Shown: positions 19,195-28,398, counted from the first letter of the stretch. The stretch: 64,000 nt of DNA from Ga0077548 sp035440445 (GCA_035440445.1 DAORMJ010000005.1:1-64000); one strand, 5' to 3'. Numbers and translations are program-made. The notes: generated by a model not told the origin, from the letters alone.

Positions 19195-21030
19195 TCAGGG
19201 CTGGCTCTCGTTGCCGCTGAGCGCCCACCAGAACGCCTGCCTGAACTGGAAATAGAGCCGGTCCGCGCCATAGGGGACCGAAAGGTGATTGTCGTCGCGA
19301 TAGAGCGTGGCGCCGTTCTCGTAGGGACGGCAGAGCGTTTCGTTGCAGAACGCAGGGAGCGGATCGATCAGCCGTACGGCAGGGTACTTGGATGCGACCT
19401 GCTGCAATGCGGCCATGGCCGGGCGGCGATAGGCTTCGATCTCCGCGCGGGGCAGCGAGCAGCGGTCCGGGCTTTCGCCATAGCGCTGCGCGCGAAACAG
19501 GCAGATACCGGCCTTGTAGCGAAATTCCGGCACCGGCCCGATCAGGAGAATGCGCTTCACCCCTTTGTTCAGGAGTTCCTCGACTTGCGCGCCGGCGCCC
19601 AGATAGGTCCGAGGCAGTGGATTCCAGCGATAGTTGATGATCGCGAAGTCGCCGCCGTTTTGCGGCGAGCGCGTGAGCGTTGCGCCGTGTTTTCTGGTTT
19701 CGCGCACCAGCGCATCTTCCAGCCGGTCGGAATGGGAGTCGCCGATGAGAATCCCGCGCTGGCCTTTGACGTTCTTGCAGATCGTGTCAGGGCATGCAGC
19801 CCGATCAACGTAATGCTGCGATGACGTGGTCACGATCGGATCGCGGGAAGTTTTCCAATAGGCGAAGCCGCCGATCGCGCCGCAAAACATGGCGAGCGCA
19901 ACCGACGCTACGACGGCTTTCACGACGACAGAGAGCCCGGCTTTACCAAGGTCCATCGTTTCGCGCATGCGCCGCGCCGGCTTCTCGACGAGATAGAACG
20001 TCACAACCGCAAGCCCGAAAGAAAGTGCTGCCATCAGGAGATCGCGCGGTAGAGAAGGATCGCCATATTGCGCGATCCGCGCGAGCGAGATCATCGGCCA
20101 GTGCCAGAGATACCAGCTATAGGAAACGAGCCCGACGAACGTCATCGCCCGCGACGAGATCAGCCGCACCGGCAGCACGTTCGGATTGGCAAAGCCCGCG
20201 GCGATCATCAGCACCGTGCCGAGCACGGGAAAAATCGCGATCCATCCCGGAAAGCGCATGGTCTCGTTAATCACGAAAAGCGGCACGCCAATCAGGAGCA
20301 GCCCTGCGATGGCAAGTGCGCTGGCGTGCGCTGCTTTCAGCCGCTGCAACAATCCGTTCTGCACGAAGCCGATTGCGCCGCCTGCGGCGAACTCCCATGC
20401 GCGCCAGTGCATCAGATAGAAGGCGTAATTCCTGTCGCTCGCAGGCGTCTGCAGGATGCAGCCGATCAGGCTGACGACAAAGACGAGCGCTCCCGCAATC
20501 GCCAGTACCCGATAGAAGGTTTCGTTGCGCCGCCGCGCGAACACGAAGCAGAGAAACAATAGCAGCGGCACGACGAGATAGAACTGCTCCTCTACCGAGA
20601 GCGACCAGGTGTGCAAGAGCGGCTTCTCATAGGCGTCGATATCGAAATAGCCCTGCTTGCTCAGAAAATAGAAGTTCGACGCAAACACCGCAGAGGTGAC
20701 GGCGGAGAGCACGTACCACTGCCACTCGTAAGGCGAGACCAGAATGACGGCCGCGGCAAGCGTGGTCACGATCAGCATCACGAAGAGCGGCGGAAACAGC
20801 CGGAGCGCGCGCCGCGCATAGAACTGCGCAAACGAGAACTTCCCCGCCGCCAGTTCCTGCACGATGTGATTGACGATCAGATATCCGGAGATGACGAAAA
20901 AGACGTCGACCCCGATAAAGCCGCCGGTGACGAACGGGATGTTCGCATGGAAGGCGACGACCGCGAGCACCGCGATCGCGCGCAACCCGTCGATATGGGC
21001 GATGCGGTTCTGGCCGGTGGCAGGGATCAT
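19195..21030 (-). CDS. Acyltransferase 3 family protein with C-terminal SGNH-type domain
   Basis: A 611-residue OafA/OatA-like O-acyltransferase. The N-terminal 370 residues contain about ten membrane helices and the family motifs: RIAHIDGLRAIAVLAVVAFH (conserved His), GGFIGVDVFFVISGYLI, LLHTWSLSVEEQFYL and SYSWYLWHWP. After a linker, residues about 400-600 form a periplasmic SGNH-like domain: the GDSHSDRLEDAL block with the nucleophile Ser, and a YRDDNHLSVPYGADRL block with Asp and His. Such proteins transfer acetyl groups to surface polysaccharides or peptidoglycan. It sits alone between two 38-base direct repeats inside the glyQ-glyS cluster, suggesting later insertion. The target is unknown. 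Confidence 0.92.
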   Translation of the reverse strand: MIPATGQNRIAHIDGLRAIAVLAVVAFHANIPFVTGGFIGVDVFFVISGYLIVNHIVQELAAGKFSFAQFYARRALRLFPPLFVMLIVTTLAAAVILVSPYEWQWYVLSAVTSAVFASNFYFLSKQGYFDIDAYEKPLLHTWSLSVEEQFYLVVPLLLFLCFVFARRRNETFYRVLAIAGALVFVVSLIGCILQTPASDRNYAFYLMHWRAWEFAAGGAIGFVQNGLLQRLKAAHASALAIAGLLLIGVPLFVINETMRFPGWIAIFPVLGTVLMIAAGFANPNVLPVRLISSRAMTFVGLVSYSWYLWHWPMISLARIAQYGDPSLPRDLLMAALSFGLAVVTFYLVEKPARRMRETMDLGKAGLSVVVKAVVASVALAMFCGAIGGFAYWKTSRDPIVTTSSQHYVDRAACPDTICKNVKGQRGILIGDSHSDRLEDALVRETRKHGATLTRSPQNGGDFAIINYRWNPLPRTYLGAGAQVEELLNKGVKRILLIGPVPEFRYKAGICLFRAQRYGESPDRCSLPRAEIEAYRRPAMAALQQVASKYPAVRLIDPLPAFCNETLCRPYENGATLYRDDNHLSVPYGADRLYFQFRQAFWWALSGNESQP

Positions 21031-21079
21031 GTGGAGTGACGCGAAGGTGACGAGGTTGCAAATGCGCAGACGGTTACGC

Positions 21080-21117
21080 TCGCGACCGGCCTATCAAGCC
21101 TTTCCCGCCTTGTCACG
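21080..21117. repeat. Direct repeat copy 2 flanking the acyltransferase gene
   Basis: Near-identical to 19155-19191 in the same orientation (TCGCGA, four bases, CTATCAAGCC...CCTTGTCACG). It covers the last codons and the stop of the PrsW-like gene, so this copy is probably the original and 19155-19191 the duplicate. Confidence 0.75.
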
Positions 21118-21825
21118 GTCCGGCCGGACGGCTCCGTCCTTCGCAAGACGGTAGGTGTAGAAAAACATCGCCAGCGTGAAGAGCAGCACATAAACGAAGA
21201 GTAGAAGTCCCCAGACGTTTCCGCCGAGCCGGAACAGGTTGATCTGCGAGAGATAGATCGGGAAGTTCAACAGGAAGTGCAGGGCGATTCCGAGGAGTGC
21301 TGCCCACCAAAGGCTTTTTCCTTCCGCGAAGCGCTTGAACAAGAGTGCGATCATGGCGCCGTGGAGGAAGCACACCATCAGCCGCTCCAGCAGAAATCCC
21401 TGAAAGGCGTAAAACGGCAGTGCTGCAATTTGCGGCTGCCGCGCCAAGCGTTCGGCGATGAACCAGATTTCGCCGGTGCCGAAGCCGAGTCCGACGGCCA
21501 GCGCGACCGACACTGCGTTCTTCGGCGTCATATGCCTGCGCAGCGACGGCAGCACGAGCGAGAACCATTTCGCCGGCTCCTCGATCAGTGGCGCATAGCA
21601 GAGGGAAATCGCAATGAGCAGTGCGCCCGGGCCGATCCATTGCAACAGGAATTCGTGCAGCGGAAGCCGGATCAGATAGAACGCAATCGGCTGCGCCGGC
21701 AAAGCCGACAGAAACGCCAGTACCAGAAGCCACCGCGGGGCCGGTGGAAAAAGCTTTACGATCAGAAATCCGATCGTCGCGACCGAAACGACCGTCGTGA
21801 TGAGTGCCGCGATCAGAAGGCCCAT
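21094..21825 (-). CDS. PrsW-family intramembrane metalloprotease (putative)
   Basis: A 243-residue protein with about seven or eight membrane helices. It carries the motifs expected in the PrsW/CPBP group: IEEPAKWF (EExxK) near residue 81, FGTGEIWF (FxxxE) near 114, and histidines in CFLHGAM and ALHFLLNFP. Members are thought to cut membrane proteins within the bilayer; the substrate here is unknown. It lies 9 bases downstream of the cysteine hydrolase gene inside the glyQ-glyS cluster. Confidence 0.8.
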   Translation of the reverse strand: MGLLIAALITTVVSVATIGFLIVKLFPPAPRWLLVLAFLSALPAQPIAFYLIRLPLHEFLLQWIGPGALLIAISLCYAPLIEEPAKWFSLVLPSLRRHMTPKNAVSVALAVGLGFGTGEIWFIAERLARQPQIAALPFYAFQGFLLERLMVCFLHGAMIALLFKRFAEGKSLWWAALLGIALHFLLNFPIYLSQINLFRLGGNVWGLLLFVYVLLFTLAMFFYTYRLAKDGAVRPDRDKAGKA

Positions 21826-21834
21826 GAAGGCCGC

Positions 21835-22434
21835 TCAGGCCTTCAGGTCGGCAAGTTTCGCGACGATGGCGAAGCGGTCTGCCAGTCCCGCAAGTGCGGC
21901 GCGGTGCAGGTCGGCTGCCGCGAAGGCGGGGCCGCCGGTTGGGTCGGGCAGGTCGCGCGTTGCCGCGGCATCCGCCACCACGGTGGTGCGATAGCCGAGA
22001 TCGAGCGCCGCCCGCACCGTTGAAGAGATGCACATATGCGTCTGGAAGCCGGCAACGATCAGTTGCTTGCGGCCGCTCTTGACGACTTCGTCTTGCAGGC
22101 TGGTTTGCGCGAAGGCATTCGGCAGCGGCTTTTCGACGATGATTTCGCCGGCTTCGCTTGCCGCCTGTGGCGCGAGCTTGAAGGCGTCCGCGCCCGGATC
22201 GAACAAGCCTCCGGCGCGGCCCTTGTGCTGCACGTGGATGACAGGCGCTCCGGCAGCGCGCGCGGCTTTCAGCAGGATCGCGATGTTGTCGAGCGCGGGC
22301 GCGATGCCTACGAGCGGCAGCTTGCCGTTCACATATTCATTCTGCGCGTCGATGATGATCACTGCGCTTTCGGTGAATCGCGAAGGCTCTAGCGGCGCAC
22401 CGGCCATCTGGAGAAGCGTTTTCGGGTAGCTCAT
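21835..22434 (-). CDS. Isochorismatase-like cysteine hydrolase
   Basis: A 199-residue cytosolic enzyme of the isochorismatase-like fold. Motifs: AVIIIDAQNEYVNGKLP with the catalytic aspartate, VIHVQHKGRAGGLFDPG, VEKPLPNAF with the lysine, and VAGFQTHMCISSTVRAALDLGY, in which the nucleophilic Cys sits in HMCISSTVR. These are features of nicotinamidase and related amidohydrolases; the substrate cannot be told. It starts at the base next to the glyQ stop codon, so the two are co-translated. Confidence 0.9.
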   Translation of the reverse strand: MSYPKTLLQMAGAPLEPSRFTESAVIIIDAQNEYVNGKLPLVGIAPALDNIAILLKAARAAGAPVIHVQHKGRAGGLFDPGADAFKLAPQAASEAGEIIVEKPLPNAFAQTSLQDEVVKSGRKQLIVAGFQTHMCISSTVRAALDLGYRTTVVADAAATRDLPDPTGGPAFAAADLHRAALAGLADRFAIVAKLADLKA

Positions 22435-23352
22435 TCAACGGCCTCCTTCGGTCTTCAGCCAAGCCGCGCCGCAGGCTTTCGCCAGTTCGCGTACACGGAG
22501 AATGTAGCTCTGCCGCTCCGTGACGGAGATCACCCCGCGCGAGTCCAAGAGGTTGAACACGTGGCTCGCCTTGATGCACTGGTCGTATGCGGGTAGCGCC
22601 ATCAGATGCTCGTCGCCGCGGTCGCCATCGGCGAGATATTTCTTGCAGGCGTTTTCCGCCATCTTGAATTGCTCGAACAGCATCGCGGTATCGGCATATT
22701 CGAAGTTGTGCCGGGAATATTCCTTCTCGGCCTGCAGGAACACGTCGCCGTAGGTTACGCGCTTGTCGCCATCCAGTCCGTTGAAGTTGAGGTCATAGAC
22801 GTTCTCGACGCCTTGCACATACATGGCGAGGCGCTCGAGACCGTAGGTCAGTTCGCCAGCGACCGGCGCGCATTCGAAGCCTGCGACCTGCTGGAAATAC
22901 GTGAACTGCGAAACTTCCATGCCATCGCACCAGCATTCCCACCCCAAACCCCAGGCACCCAGCGTCGGGCTCTCCCAGTCGTCTTCGGCGAAGCGAATGT
23001 CGTGGACTTTGGAATCGATGCCGATCGCTGCGAGCGATTGCAGATAGAGGTCCTGCAGGTTCGGCGGCGAGGGCTTCAGGATCACCTGATACTGATAATA
23101 ATGCTGGAGCCGGTTCGGGTTCTCGCCATAGCGGCCGTCTTTCGGGCGGCGCGAGGGCTGCACGTAAGCGACGTTCCACGGCTTCGGCCCGAGCGCGCGC
23201 AAGGTCGTCGCCGGATGGAAGGTGCCCGCACCCATTTCCATGTCGTAGGGCTGCAGGATCACGCAGCCCTGTTTCGCCCAGAAATTCTGGAGCGCGAGGA
23301 TCAGGCCCTGAAACGAACGGGCCGGCGAAAGCGGATCGGTTTTGTCGAGCAT
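22435..23352 (-). CDS. glyQ: Glycyl-tRNA synthetase alpha subunit
   Basis: The catalytic chain of tetrameric GlyRS, forming glycyl-adenylate and charging tRNA-Gly. The 305 residues have the invariant block FQGLILALQNFWAKQGCVIL near the start, GAGTFHPATTLRALGP, YVQPSRRPKDGRYGENPNRL and WGLGWECWCDGMEVSQFTYFQQ. First gene of the cluster that ends with glyS; the genes between are a cysteine hydrolase, a PrsW-like protease and an acyltransferase. Confidence 0.97.
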   Translation of the reverse strand: MLDKTDPLSPARSFQGLILALQNFWAKQGCVILQPYDMEMGAGTFHPATTLRALGPKPWNVAYVQPSRRPKDGRYGENPNRLQHYYQYQVILKPSPPNLQDLYLQSLAAIGIDSKVHDIRFAEDDWESPTLGAWGLGWECWCDGMEVSQFTYFQQVAGFECAPVAGELTYGLERLAMYVQGVENVYDLNFNGLDGDKRVTYGDVFLQAEKEYSRHNFEYADTAMLFEQFKMAENACKKYLADGDRGDEHLMALPAYDQCIKASHVFNLLDSRGVISVTERQSYILRVRELAKACGAAWLKTEGGR

Positions 23353-23409
23353 GGGTCGCGCCGTTTGAAAATCGGCGCGACCCTAGGCAGGGCGCTTGGC
23401 TAAAGCAAG

Positions 23410-25404
23410 TTACTCGTAGGAAAGCGCCACCACCGGGTCCATCTGCGCGGCCTTGCGCGCGGGCAGGTAGCCGAACAGGAGCCCGGTCAGGAACGCGCAG
23501 GAGAAGGCGAGGATCGCAGGCAAGGGCGAGAGCAGGATCGCAACCCCGAAACTCTGCACGATCAGCGCGACCGAAATGCCGAGCAACACGCCGACCAGCC
23601 CGCCGATGCCGCAGACGACTAGCGCCTCGGTATTGAACTGCAGGAGAATATTGCCCATGCGAGCACCGGTCGCCATGCGGACGCCGATCTCGCGCGTCCG
23701 CTCGGTCACCGACACGAGCATGATATTCATGACGCCGATGCCGCCGACCAGAAGCGAAATCGCCGCGACCGACGCAAGCAACAGCGTCAGCGTTTCCTGG
23801 GTCGCGATGGCCGCTTCGAGAATCGACGCGGTGTTGCGGATCGTGAAGTCCGTCACCCCGCGGTGGCGTTCGGTCACGAGCTTCTCGATCGCGGCTTGCG
23901 TGTCGTTGATCTGGCTCGCGTCTGCGACCTGCACCGTGATCGACTGCAGGAAGCGGCGGCCGAATATTCGCATGTAGCCGGTCGAGAGCGGCATCATCAC
24001 CACATCGTCCTGGTCCGCGCCCCAGGGGGTCGCGCCGCGGGGAGAGAGCACACCGGCGATCTCGAACGGCACGTTGCGCACGAGCAGATATTTTCCGATC
24101 GGGTTGTCGCCGTTTGGAAAGAGTGTCTGCGCGACGGTCTGGCCGAGCACCACGACCGGCGCATAACCTTTGACGTCGTCTTCGGAAATGAAACTGCCTT
24201 CCGCCATGGCCCAGTCACGCGCAATCGCATAGCCCGGCCACACGCCCTGGATCTGCGTCGCATAGTCGATATTGCCGTAGCGCACGGTGACGCGGGTTGA
24301 ACGCTCCGGCGAGACAGCGCTGACCGCGGGAATTTCGGCAATCGCCCGCGCGTCTTCCTCGACGAGTGTCGCGTTATCGCCCGCGACGCGCACGCGCGCC
24401 GCCCCGGGACGCACCACGAGAAGGTTCGTGCCCATCGCGGAAATGCGTTCCAGCACCTGCTGGCGCGAGCCGTCACCGATCGCGAGCATGGTCACGACCG
24501 CGGCGACGCCGATCACGACGCCGAGCAGCGTCAGCGCCGTGCGGAAGATGTTCACGCGCATGGAATGCAGCGCCATCTTGGTCGCTTCGACGAGATCGGG
24601 CAGCCAGCGATTGCGTTGCCGCAGGTCGAGCTTGAATTCGGGTGCCGCCGCCGCATGCGTGCCGGCCTTGCGCTCGTCGGAAGTAATGAGGCCGTCGGCG
24701 ATATTGATGACGCGGTCGGTGTGCTCGGCAATTTCGGGGTTATGCGTGATCAGGATGACCGTGCGGCCTTCGGCGTGCAGCTCTTTCAGAAGTGCCAGCA
24801 CTTCTTCGCCGGAGCGGCTGTCGAGTGCGCCAGTCGGCTCGTCGGCAAGGATCACCGGCGCTTCGTTCATCAAGGCGCGCGCGATGGAGACGCGCTGCTG
24901 CTGGCCGCCGGAAAGTTCGGTCGGGCGATGATCGGTGCGCTGGCCAAGACCGAGACGAGCGAGGAGCTCCTTCGCGCGCAGCATGCGCTCGCGCTTGGGG
25001 CGGCCCGCATAGGCCGCTGGAATTTCGACGTTCTCCGCCGCCGTGATGCCGGGCAGGAGGTTGAAGCGCTGGAATACGAAGCCGAAGGTGCGGCAGCGCA
25101 GTGCCGCGAGTTCGTCTGCCGAGAGGGTCGCGACGTCGATTCCGGTCACGCGATATTCGCCGCTCGAAGGCCGGTCGAGGCAGCCGATGATGTTCATGAG
25201 CGTCGATTTGCCGGAGCCCGACTGTCCCATGATGGCGACGAATTCGCCAGCCTCGATGGTCAGCGATACGCCATCGAGCGCGCGCACGGTGGTGGCACCC
25301 TGCTGGTAATGCTTCGTGACGTTCGTGATTTCGATGAGCGGCGGCTGGGGTGCCGCGGTGCGTGCGGCCGGTGACGTCCGGTTCTGGTACTGCGCGGCGT
25401 TCAT
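23410..25404 (-). CDS. macB: MacB-type ABC exporter (ATPase plus permease)
   Basis: A 664-residue half-transporter of the MacB family. The N-terminal ABC domain has a Walker A GQSGSGKS at residues 60-67, the signature LSGGQQQRVSIARAL and Walker B VILADEPTGALD. Then come one membrane helix (about 285-305), a large periplasmic domain, and three C-terminal helices with the FtsX-like GVMNIMLVSVTERTREIGVR motif. With MacA and an outer-membrane channel it would expel macrolides, peptides or other toxic compounds using ATP. Its ATG overlaps the macA stop (ATGA), a classic macAB pair. No TolC gene is present. Confidence 0.94.
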   Translation of the reverse strand: MNAAQYQNRTSPAARTAAPQPPLIEITNVTKHYQQGATTVRALDGVSLTIEAGEFVAIMGQSGSGKSTLMNIIGCLDRPSSGEYRVTGIDVATLSADELAALRCRTFGFVFQRFNLLPGITAAENVEIPAAYAGRPKRERMLRAKELLARLGLGQRTDHRPTELSGGQQQRVSIARALMNEAPVILADEPTGALDSRSGEEVLALLKELHAEGRTVILITHNPEIAEHTDRVINIADGLITSDERKAGTHAAAAPEFKLDLRQRNRWLPDLVEATKMALHSMRVNIFRTALTLLGVVIGVAAVVTMLAIGDGSRQQVLERISAMGTNLLVVRPGAARVRVAGDNATLVEEDARAIAEIPAVSAVSPERSTRVTVRYGNIDYATQIQGVWPGYAIARDWAMAEGSFISEDDVKGYAPVVVLGQTVAQTLFPNGDNPIGKYLLVRNVPFEIAGVLSPRGATPWGADQDDVVMMPLSTGYMRIFGRRFLQSITVQVADASQINDTQAAIEKLVTERHRGVTDFTIRNTASILEAAIATQETLTLLLASVAAISLLVGGIGVMNIMLVSVTERTREIGVRMATGARMGNILLQFNTEALVVCGIGGLVGVLLGISVALIVQSFGVAILLSPLPAILAFSCAFLTGLLFGYLPARKAAQMDPVVALSYE

Positions 25405-26594
25405 TTCGCAAATCGGGAAAAGCCGAAGCTTTTCTGTTTCTGCTCACCCCGGACGATCTGGCCAACGATCACCTGCTCACCTTCGGTAAGGCCGCTTTTG
25501 ATTTCGGCAAGGTTGCGGTCCTGCAGGCCCACCGCAACGCGCTTCATCTTCACCGCGCCGTTTTCCAGCACCCGCACGGTGAAGGAACCTTTCTCGCGCG
25601 TCGAAGGGCGGAGTGCCGCAACCGGCACCAGGAGCGTATCCTTGACCGCGCCGAGCACGAAGAACACCTGCGCGGTCATGTTGGTCATGAGCTCGCGTTC
25701 CTTGTTCGGCACGTCGATCAGCACGTTATAGAGAATGACGTCGTTGACCGTCTGCGGGGTGGGGAGCACCTGCCGCACGGTGGCGCTGAAGCGCTTGTCC
25801 GGCATGCCTAGCGTCGTGAAATAGACCGGCATGCCTTGCGTGACGCGCGGCACGTCGGCCTCGGCGACCTGCGCCCAGACGGTCATGACATCGAGGTCCG
25901 CGATCCGCGCGATGATCGGCGCGGTCTGGTTTGCGTTCAGCGTCTGGCCTTCGAAGGCGATCTGATCGACCACGACGCCGTCCTGCGGCGCGAAGATCTT
26001 GGTGTAGTTGAGATTGGCTTCGTCACCCGCAAGCGTCGCTTCCATTTCCTTGATCTGCGCCTCGAACGAAGCGATCTTGCCCTGATTGATCTTCAGGTTT
26101 GCGGTGGCGAGTTCGAACGCATCCTTGCTGGTGGCGTTCGTCGAATAGAGCTGGCGTGCGCGGTCTTCCCGCGCCTGGTCGAGCACGAGCTGCGCGCGGG
26201 CCTGATCAAGCTGCGCTTTCAGGTTGTCGATCTTGGCGCGCCCCGCAAGCACGCGCGTCTGATAGACGGTCGGATCGATCTGCGCGATCAGGTCGCCTTT
26301 TTTCACCGTATCGCCGATTTCGACGGCGACGCGGCGCAGTTGTCCGGAAACCTGCGTGCCGACATCGACAAAGGTCTTTGGCCGCACTTGCGCGAGCGCG
26401 GTGACGGTCTTTTCAAGGTCGCCCTTGATGACGGGTTGCGTGCGGTAGGACGCGGCACTGCTGTTGTCGCTGCCGAGGCTGTACCAGCCAATGCCGCCTG
26501 CGATCAGTGCGGCGATCGCAACGCCCCAAAGCCAACGTTTGCTTTTCATGGGCGAGACCCGCGGAGCCGAAACCTGATCGTTCTTCTGCAGCAT
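25401..26594 (-). CDS. macA: MacA-type periplasmic adaptor of an efflux pump
   Basis: A 397-residue membrane-fusion protein. One N-terminal helix (about residues 21-41, RWLWGVAIAALIAGGIGWY) anchors it; the periplasmic part has a barrel-sandwich hybrid domain (VTALAQVRPKTFVDVGTQVSGQLR and its partner near 220), a long coiled-coil hairpin (about 105-190), then beta-barrel and membrane-proximal domains. It links MacB in the inner membrane to an outer-membrane channel. Start at ATG 26594; Met16 is an alternative. Confidence 0.93.
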   Translation of the reverse strand: MLQKNDQVSAPRVSPMKSKRWLWGVAIAALIAGGIGWYSLGSDNSSAASYRTQPVIKGDLEKTVTALAQVRPKTFVDVGTQVSGQLRRVAVEIGDTVKKGDLIAQIDPTVYQTRVLAGRAKIDNLKAQLDQARAQLVLDQAREDRARQLYSTNATSKDAFELATANLKINQGKIASFEAQIKEMEATLAGDEANLNYTKIFAPQDGVVVDQIAFEGQTLNANQTAPIIARIADLDVMTVWAQVAEADVPRVTQGMPVYFTTLGMPDKRFSATVRQVLPTPQTVNDVILYNVLIDVPNKERELMTNMTAQVFFVLGAVKDTLLVPVAALRPSTREKGSFTVRVLENGAVKMKRVAVGLQDRNLAEIKSGLTEGEQVIVGQIVRGEQKQKSFGFSRFAK

Positions 26595-26598
26595 GGCG

Positions 26599-26787
26599 TT
26601 ACGGCTTTCCTGGCCGGTAATTTCCCGTCACTGGATCGCGTTCGAGCTTGCGCACTTCGCCGCCTTCGGCTGCGGTTTCGCGCACGCGTTCGAGATCCTC
26701 GTTCACTTTCTTCTGCGCCATCGAAAAGAGCTTCGCGCCGATCACGGCTCCGGCGGCACCGATCAGCCAGACAACTACAGGGGGCAT
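26599..26787 (-). CDS. Small membrane-anchored protein, unknown
   Basis: A 62-residue protein with one N-terminal hydrophobic helix (VVVWLIGAAGAVIGAKLF) and a charged cytoplasmic tail ending in ERDPVTGNYRPGKP. Located 4 bases upstream of macA and 22 bases downstream of the S49 peptidase gene, so probably in the same transcript. The tail resembles short conserved proteins of Hyphomicrobiales found beside the S49 peptidase, but it has no known role. Confidence 0.6.
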   Translation of the reverse strand: MPPVVVWLIGAAGAVIGAKLFSMAQKKVNEDLERVRETAAEGGEVRKLERDPVTGNYRPGKP

Positions 26788-26809
26788 CGCAATCCCTCAC
26801 CAAACCAGA

Positions 26810-27661
26810 TCAAAGTCCGTACCGGCTCCACAGCGCCCGCTCTTCCAGCGTGGCAAGTGCGGTCTGCGCCCAGTCGTCCGGCATTATAGCGCCGGAGAGG
26901 CCCGGGATGCGACGGGCGAGAAAACCGCTCGGCGGCGCGATCAGGGGCGTCGCGACGTTTTTGCCGAAGCGCTTCTGCAGGGTCCCACGCAGGTCGCCGA
27001 CACCGTCGATCAGGCCATATTCCTGCGCCTGCTCGGCGAGCCAGTATTCGCCGTTGAACAAAGCCTTGTCGTCGCCGTTGATCCGCTTGCCGCGGCTCTT
27101 TTTCACGAGCGCGATGAACTCGGCATGGATTTTCAACTGCAGTGCCTTTAGCCGCTCGATGTCTTCGGGCTTCTCGGGCAGAAATGAGTCGAGCTGGCGC
27201 TTGTTGTCGCCGGCGGTATAGACGCGGCGCTCGATGCCGATCTTCTTCAGCATCTTCTCGAAGCCGAAGCTCGCCGAGACCACCCCGATCGAGCCCACGA
27301 TGGAATAGGTGTCAGCGATAATCTCGTCACCGGCGCAGGCGATCATGTAGCCGCCACTTGCGGCCACGTCCTCGACGAAGACGAGCACCTTCTTCTTGTT
27401 CTTGTCGGCAAGCTGGCGAATGCGCTGATAGATGAGATGCGACTGCGTCGGCGAGCCGCCCGGCGAATTGACCACGAGCGCGATTGCCGACGCGCGGCGA
27501 TAGCCGAAGGCTTTGTCGAGTTGCTTGGAAACGCTCTGCAGCGACATCGAGCACATCAGCGGCATCTGCATGCCGATGGCACCCGAAAGGCGCACGACCG
27601 GCACCACCGGGCCCTTGCGGAAGAGCCGGGAAAAGAAGCCGCCTTTGTCACCACGCGCCAT
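26810..27661 (-). CDS. S49 family serine peptidase (SppA/SohB-like)
   Basis: A 283-residue protease related to signal peptide peptidase A. The likely nucleophile serine is in DVAASGGYMIACAGDEI and the general-base lysine in GDNKRQLDSFLPEKPED, the Ser/Lys dyad of the short SppA form. There is no clear signal peptide, only a weak hydrophobic N-terminal stretch, so it may be cytoplasmic or peripheral. It follows the TrmN6-like gene by three bases, a pairing seen in many rhizobia. Confidence 0.9.
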   Translation of the reverse strand: MARGDKGGFFSRLFRKGPVVPVVRLSGAIGMQMPLMCSMSLQSVSKQLDKAFGYRRASAIALVVNSPGGSPTQSHLIYQRIRQLADKNKKKVLVFVEDVAASGGYMIACAGDEIIADTYSIVGSIGVVSASFGFEKMLKKIGIERRVYTAGDNKRQLDSFLPEKPEDIERLKALQLKIHAEFIALVKKSRGKRINGDDKALFNGEYWLAEQAQEYGLIDGVGDLRGTLQKRFGKNVATPLIAPPSGFLARRIPGLSGAIMPDDWAQTALATLEERALWSRYGL

Positions 27662-27664
27662 GGA

Positions 27665-28396
27665 TCATTCTCCGAACAGGGAAGCGCCTTCGCGCAGGAT
27701 ACGTTCCGCGGCCTCGGTCGGTTTGCCGTCTTTGTCGTTGAGTAGGATGCCGGGGAGCATCTGCGTCGGCGTCTTTCGCCCTTTGATGGCCCGCACGATC
27801 AGCCGGATCGCGTTTGCGTACGGCTTCGGGAAAACCGGGATGATTTCGATAGCACCGAAGCGGCCGTCCAGCGACTTAAGGATTGGTAATGTCGCTTCCG
27901 GCCGATGAATGATCGTTAAGGTGCCGCCGGATTTGCAGTGCCGCGCCGCGCGCAGGATCCAGCGCTCGGTCATGGAATCGTCGGTAACGACATGTGCCCG
28001 CGCGCGCGACGCGTCGGGCGAGGCTTGCAGCGAAGCGCCGTCGTTGAAGGGCGGGTTCATGATGACAAGGTCGAAGGCATCCATCGGCAGCGCGATGCTT
28101 TGGGTCACGTCGCCGCGCACGATCCGGACCGAATTGGCGAAGCCATTGCGCTCGGCGTTCTCGGACGAAAGCGCCGAAAGTGCGGGATCGATCTCGACGA
28201 GCGTCACCTGCCAGGCGATCTTGCGCGCGAGCATGGCGAGTCCCGCGGTGCCGACGCCGGCACCAAGATCGAGCGCGAGCATCGACTTCGGAGCGGCAGC
28301 CGCAAGCAGGATCGCGTCGTGACCGGCGCGATGGCCGTTCTTTGGCTGCAAGAGGTTGAGCTTGCCGCCGAGTATTGCGTCGTCGGTAGTGTCCAT
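27665..28396 (-). CDS. tRNA1(Val) adenine N6-methyltransferase-like protein
   Basis: A 243-residue SAM-dependent methyltransferase. Motif I is ALDLGAGVGTAGLAML, and the adenine-N6 catalytic motif NPPF (VIMNPPFNDG) is present, as in the TrmN6/YfiC group that methylates A37 of tRNA-Val1. The ATG at 28396 is the start because MDTTDDAILGGKLNLLQPKNGHRAG is the family N-terminus. It is two bases from the DUF2007 gene upstream and three from the S49 gene downstream. Confidence 0.85.
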   Translation of the reverse strand: MDTTDDAILGGKLNLLQPKNGHRAGHDAILLAAAAPKSMLALDLGAGVGTAGLAMLARKIAWQVTLVEIDPALSALSSENAERNGFANSVRIVRGDVTQSIALPMDAFDLVIMNPPFNDGASLQASPDASRARAHVVTDDSMTERWILRAARHCKSGGTLTIIHRPEATLPILKSLDGRFGAIEIIPVFPKPYANAIRLIVRAIKGRKTPTQMLPGILLNDKDGKPTEAAERILREGASLFGE

Positions 28397-28398
28397 TG

